Source of the DNA: JAGVSV01 sp050952845 | GTDB taxonomy: Bacteria; Bacillota; Clostridia; Christensenellales; Aristaeellaceae | DNA length: 64,000 nt | Direction of reading: 5' to 3' | Assembly (NCBI GenBank): GCA_050952845.1 | Contig: JBMNLP010000001.1 | Coordinates: 930,001-994,000, forward strand | In this document: positions 60,638-64,000 of the stretch, piece by piece | Layout: each line of letters opens with the position of its first letter | Numbering within the stretch: position 1 is the first letter of the stretch | Made by a program: the position numbers and the translations under genes | Notes under the pieces: generated by a model | What the model saw: the letters and a program-made list of their open reading frames with translations, nothing else | What the model was told of the DNA's origin: nothing | The model's database searches: none

Positions 60638-60946
60638 ATGGCCAACCAGAAAATCCGCATCAAGCTCAAAGCATATGAGCATAACCTGATCGATCAGTCG
60701 GCAGAGCGCATTGTGGAAACGGCTAAGCGTACGGGCGCCCGTGTTGCGGGACCGATCCCGCTGCCCACAGATAAGGAAATCATCACCATTTTGCGCGCGC
60801 CCCATAAGTATAAGGATAGCCGCGAGCAGTTTGAGCGCCGCACCCACAAGCGCCTGATTGATATCCACAACCCCAACGCACGCACCGTTGACGCCATGAT
60901 GAAGCTTGACCTTCCCGCCGGCGTCGAGATCGAAATCAAACTCTGA
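60638..60946 (+). CDS. rpsJ: 30S ribosomal protein S10
   Basis: 102 residues. RIKLKAYEHNLIDQSAERIV at the start, the GPIPLPT loop and the RRTHKRLIDIHNPNARTVDA region identify S10 (NusE), a small-subunit head protein that also joins NusB in antitermination complexes. AAAGGAGG lies 9 bp before the ATG. First gene of the operon. Confidence 0.98.
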   Translation: MANQKIRIKLKAYEHNLIDQSAERIVETAKRTGARVAGPIPLPTDKEIITILRAPHKYKDSREQFERRTHKRLIDIHNPNARTVDAMMKLDLPAGVEIEIKL

Positions 60947-60963
60947 GGCAGGAGGCAGCCACA

Positions 60964-61605
60964 ATGAAGAAAGCTATTTTAGGGAAGAAGCTGGGCATGA
61001 CCCAGAAATTCCTGGACGACGGACGCCTTGTGCCTGTAACGGTTATTTTAGCCGGGCCCTGTACCGTTGTGCAGAAGAAGACGGTGGAGCGGGACGGCTA
61101 TGAGGCTGTACAGCTCAGCTTTGACGAAATCCCTGAACACCGCGTGAAGAAGCTGGTTAACAAGCCCAAAGCCGGACACTTTAAAAAAGCAGGCGTAGCC
61201 CCCACACGCTATTTGCGTGAGTTCCGTCTAAAGGATGCCGCCAGCTATGAGGTGGGGCAAAAGGTCTCTGCCGATGTGTTTGTTCCCGGTGACAGGATCG
61301 ACGTTACAGGTACCAGCAAGGGACACGGTTTTACAGGCGTCATCTATCGCTGGAATCAGCGTCGGGGTCCTATGTCCCACGGTTCCAAATACCACCGCGG
61401 GCTGGGTGCCGCCAGCGCCAACACCGACCCCGGCAAAGTGTTCAAGGGCAGGAACATGTCTGGTCAGTATGGTGTCGAGCGCGTCACGATCCAGAACCTG
61501 GAGATTGTCGATGTGGACGCCGAGCGCAACCTGCTGCTGGTGAAGGGTTCCGTACCCGGTCCCGTCAACGGCTTGTTGCTTGTGCGCAACACATGCAAGT
61601 CCTGA
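60964..61605 (+). CDS. rplC: 50S ribosomal protein L3
   Basis: 213 residues. KKAILGKKLGMTQKF at the start and the peptidyl-transferase-proximal GTSKGHGFTGVI and GPMSHGSKYHRGLG loop are diagnostic. It begins 17 bp after rpsJ. Confidence 0.98.
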   Translation: MKKAILGKKLGMTQKFLDDGRLVPVTVILAGPCTVVQKKTVERDGYEAVQLSFDEIPEHRVKKLVNKPKAGHFKKAGVAPTRYLREFRLKDAASYEVGQKVSADVFVPGDRIDVTGTSKGHGFTGVIYRWNQRRGPMSHGSKYHRGLGAASANTDPGKVFKGRNMSGQYGVERVTIQNLEIVDVDAERNLLLVKGSVPGPVNGLLLVRNTCKS

Positions 61606-61622
61606 TTTGAGGAGGAGAGCAA

Positions 61623-62246
61623 ATGCCTACGATAGAAGTCGTTAACATGCAGGGCAAGAGCGCGGGTACCATCACCCTCAGCGACGAGGTTTTTGGCATT
61701 AAGCCCAATACCGCTGCCATGCACTTAGTTGTCCGCTCCATTTTAGCCAACAAGCGCCAGGGCACGCAAAGCGCCCTGACGCGCGGCATGGTCCGAGGCG
61801 GCGGCAGAAAGATTTATCGCCAGAAAGGCACCGGCCGCGCCAGGCACCACGGCAACCGCGCGCCGCAGTTCAGGCACGGTGGGGTAGCTTTTGCGCCGCA
61901 GCCCCGTGACTATGTGGTCAAGGTGCCCAAAAAAGTGCGCCGTCTGGCGATGAAGAGCGCGTTGTCATCCAAGCTGTCTGCTGGTGATATCATTGTCGTC
62001 GATCAGATTGCGCTTACAGAGGGCAAGACCAAACATGTTGTGCAGATGCTGAAGGACCTGGGCGTTAATCAAAGAGCGCTACTGGTGCTGCCCAGTCCTG
62101 ATGAGTTGGTGACACGTGCGTCCCGCAACATTCAGAAGCTGTCCGGCGCCTGCGTCAACACCCTCAATGTGTATGATATTCTGCGCGCTGGAAAGATCAT
62201 CGTTTCAAAGAGTGCCATTCCCGGTATTGAGGAGGTGTATGCGTAA
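61623..62246 (+). CDS. rplD: 50S ribosomal protein L4
   Basis: 207 residues with the exit-tunnel loop GGGRKIYRQKGTGRARHHG and PRDYVVKVPKKVRRLAMKSA. In other bacteria L4 also represses its own operon. GAGGAGAG precedes the ATG. The stop overlaps the rplW start by one base. Confidence 0.97.
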   Translation: MPTIEVVNMQGKSAGTITLSDEVFGIKPNTAAMHLVVRSILANKRQGTQSALTRGMVRGGGRKIYRQKGTGRARHHGNRAPQFRHGGVAFAPQPRDYVVKVPKKVRRLAMKSALSSKLSAGDIIVVDQIALTEGKTKHVVQMLKDLGVNQRALLVLPSPDELVTRASRNIQKLSGACVNTLNVYDILRAGKIIVSKSAIPGIEEVYA

Positions 62247-62542
62247 TGAAGAATCCCCATGACATCATCCTGCGCCCCGTCCTGACCGAGAAAGGCTATG
62301 ACGGCATCGCGGACAAGCGCTATGTGTTCGAGGTCGATATCCGGGCCAACAAGGTCGAGATCAAGAAGGCGCTGGAAGCTGTTTTTAAGGGCATCAAGGT
62401 GGATAAGGTCAACACCCTGCGTACCCCCGGCAAGATTAAAACCCAGGGGCGTACCAGCGGCCGCAGGCCCGAGGTTAAGAAAGCCTATGTCAAACTGTCG
62501 GAGGACTCTAAAGCCATTGAGTTCTTCGAGAGCATGATTTAG
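62246..62542 (+). CDS. rplW: 50S ribosomal protein L23
   Basis: 98 residues. DIILRPVLTEKGYD and the R-x-PGKIKTQGRTSGRRP loop fit L23, which lines the tunnel exit and docks trigger factor and SRP. The start is coupled to the rplD stop (TAATG). Confidence 0.97.
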   Translation: MKNPHDIILRPVLTEKGYDGIADKRYVFEVDIRANKVEIKKALEAVFKGIKVDKVNTLRTPGKIKTQGRTSGRRPEVKKAYVKLSEDSKAIEFFESMI

Positions 62543-62557
62543 TGAAGGAGAAATAGC

Positions 62558-63391
62558 ATGGCCATTCGTGTATATAAACCGACTTCGCCGGCACGCCGTT
62601 TCATGTCGGTGCTGACTTTTGAGGAGCTAACCAAGAAAAAGCCGGAGAAATCCCTGCTGCGGCCCCTCAAGTCCCATGCCGGGCGGAACAACCAGGGCAA
62701 GATCACTGTCCGTCACCGTGGCGGCCGGCATAAGCGGAAATACCGTCTGATCGATTTTAGGCGTGACAAAGTGAACGTACCCGCAAAAGTTGCTGCCATT
62801 GAATACGATCCGAATCGCTCTGCCTTCATTGCACTGTTGCATTACGCGGACGGTGAGAAGCGCTATATCTTAGCGCCGCTGGGTATCAAAGCCGGCGACA
62901 CCATCATTTCCAGCGATGATGCCGATATTATTCCCGGCAACTCGCTGCCGCTGTCGAATATCCCGGTGGGCACGCTGATCCACAACATTGAGCTTCGTCC
63001 GGGCGCTGGTGGGCAGCTGGTTCGTTCTGCTGGCACATATGCGCAGCTGATGGCTAAAGAAGGCGACTATGCCCAGGTGCGCCTCCCCTCAGGGGAAGTG
63101 CGCCGTGTTCCGATCAAAGGTCGTGCCACCATCGGCACCGTCGGCAACACCGATTATGAGAACGTCCGCATCGGCAAAGCCGGCAGAAGCCGCCACAAGG
63201 GCTTCAGGCCCTCAGTGCGAGGCTCAGCAATGAACCCGGTTGATCACCCGCATGGTGGCGGTGAGGGCAAATCGCCCATCGGCCTGCCGTCCCCTATGAC
63301 GCCGTGGGGTAAGCCGGCGCTGGGCTTGAAGACCCGTAAGAGCAAGAAGTATTCCGACCGCCTCATCGTCAGACGCAGAGGCACCAAATAA
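62558..63391 (+). CDS. rplB: 50S ribosomal protein L2
   Basis: 277 residues. MAIRVYKPTSPARRFMSV, GRNNQGKITVRHRGGRHKR and the conserved C-terminal NPVDHPHGGGEGKSPIG with the functionally important histidine are present. AAGGAG precedes the ATG. Confidence 0.98.
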   Translation: MAIRVYKPTSPARRFMSVLTFEELTKKKPEKSLLRPLKSHAGRNNQGKITVRHRGGRHKRKYRLIDFRRDKVNVPAKVAAIEYDPNRSAFIALLHYADGEKRYILAPLGIKAGDTIISSDDADIIPGNSLPLSNIPVGTLIHNIELRPGAGGQLVRSAGTYAQLMAKEGDYAQVRLPSGEVRRVPIKGRATIGTVGNTDYENVRIGKAGRSRHKGFRPSVRGSAMNPVDHPHGGGEGKSPIGLPSPMTPWGKPALGLKTRKSKKYSDRLIVRRRGTK

Positions 63392-63420
63392 CCCCGAAAG
63401 GTTGAAAGGAAGCAGTTATT

Positions 63421-63699
63421 ATGAGCCGTTCTATTAAAAAAGGGCCTTTTGTCTGTAAAGCACTGATGAAGCGTGTTACTGATTTGAACAACTCCGGTAA
63501 GAAGACCGTGCTGAAAACCTGGTCGCGTGCGTCGACCATTTTCCCGGATTTCGTTGGCCACACCATTGCAGTGCATGATGGACGCAAGCACGTCCCGGTC
63601 TATATCACTGAAGATATGGTTGGCCACAAACTGGGCGAATTTGCCCCTACGCGTACCTTCAGGGGCCATGCGGGCGAAAAATCGTCCGGTAGAAAATAA
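63421..63699 (+). CDS. rpsS: 30S ribosomal protein S19
   Basis: 92 residues. MSRSIKKGPFVCKALMKRV, TWSRASTIFPDFVGHTIAVH and VGHKLGEFAPTRTFRGHAG are standard S19 segments. GAAAGGAAG precedes the ATG. Confidence 0.98.
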   Translation: MSRSIKKGPFVCKALMKRVTDLNNSGKKTVLKTWSRASTIFPDFVGHTIAVHDGRKHVPVYITEDMVGHKLGEFAPTRTFRGHAGEKSSGRK

Positions 63700-63721
63700 G
63701 GGAAGGAGAGAGGGAGACAAC

Positions 63722-64000
63722 ATGGCAGCAACCACCCATGAAACCAACACAAAAGCCGCTAAACGCGACCCGCGGCCTAAGGCACATGCCCGCCACATCC
63801 GCATCTCTTCCCGAAAAGTCAAGATCGTTATCGACTTGATTCGCGGCAAAGATGTAGATGATGCCCTTGCGATTCTGATGTACACGCCTAAGGCGGCATC
63901 ACCCATCGTATCAAAGCTGATCAACAGCGCCATCGCCAACGCCGTCAACAACCTTGAGATGGACCGCGATTCGCTGTACATCGCTGAGATCTATGCCAAC
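63722..64000 (+). CDS. rplV: 50S ribosomal protein L22 (partial, runs off the window)
   Basis: The first 93 codons are visible. HARHIRISSRKVKIVIDLIR and INSAIANAVNNLEMDRDSLY match L22. The N-terminus has a short extra stretch (AATTHETNTKAAKRDPRP) before the usual start of homology. GGAAGGAGAG lies upstream of the ATG. Confidence 0.95.
   Translation, partial: MAATTHETNTKAAKRDPRPKAHARHIRISSRKVKIVIDLIRGKDVDDALAILMYTPKAASPIVSKLINSAIANAVNNLEMDRDSLYIAEIYAN

Overview
The window looks like a chromosomal segment of an anaerobic Firmicute of the class Clostridia. The evidence is strong AGGAGG-type ribosome binding sites, many TTGACA-17-TATAAT-type promoters, LplB/YtcP-type sugar transporters paired with AraC, LacI and ROK regulators, a DUF5711-like/CvpA pair, an anaerobic GlpA-like flavoprotein with a BFD-type iron-sulphur tail, and a canonical Gram-positive S10 ribosomal protein operon at the right edge. 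A genus cannot be named from the sequence alone.

Layout, left to right. 1-6.2 kb: the tail of an unknown gene, then an AraC regulator divergent from a sugar ABC transporter (two permeases and a binding protein) and a cytoplasmic GH29 alpha-L-fucosidase. 6.5-7.7 kb: diaminopropionate ammonia-lyase with its own promoter. 7.8-8.4 kb: a Pro-Glu-Met-Asp tRNA operon ending in a structured stretch and a strong terminator. 8.4-9.3 kb: a gene-poor, increasingly AT-rich gap. 9.4-24.2 kb: a secreted SH3/EP-rich repeat protein followed by a 4375-residue surface protein made of InlB-type repeats, thirteen tandem 501-bp MBG/YDG units, DUF11-type repeats and a pilin-like domain, but with no visible wall anchor. 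24.2-27.2 kb: an orphan peptide-binding protein and a LacI-family regulator.

27.4-40.2 kb: two near-identical orphan binding-protein genes, with matching promoters, leaders and hairpins, bracket an operon of DegV, an isoprenylcysteine-methyltransferase-like membrane protein, a GH3-like adenylating enzyme and a membrane GAF-GGDEF-HD-GYP protein. Two more cyclic-di-GMP proteins follow: a GGEEF cyclase and a degenerate GGDEF-EAL protein. This is the most unusual gene neighbourhood of the window and may be an acyl-signal/cyclic-di-GMP circuit (inference). 40.4-46.6 kb: Thr and Tyr tRNAs, the remnant of a sugar permease, and a ROK-controlled operon of two URO-D-family proteins around a GH2 beta-mannosidase-like enzyme.

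46.8-60.2 kb: DUF5711-like, CvpA and a GlpA/FAD-oxidoreductase pair in one run; galE and an N-acetylhexosamine-kinase-like gene on the other strand; a dispersed-repeat/gene-fragment region; a Gfo/Idh/MocA dehydrogenase with a sugar isomerase; a polar amino acid ABC transporter; and a PPK2 polyphosphate kinase. 60.4-64.0 kb: the S10 operon promoter and structured leader, then rpsJ, rplC, rplD, rplW, rplB, rpsS and the start of rplV.

Taken together, the organism appears to scavenge host or plant glycans (fucose, mannose, N-acetylhexosamine) with cytoplasmic enzymes fed by ABC transporters, displays a very large repetitive surface protein, and carries a local cyclic-di-GMP signalling cluster.
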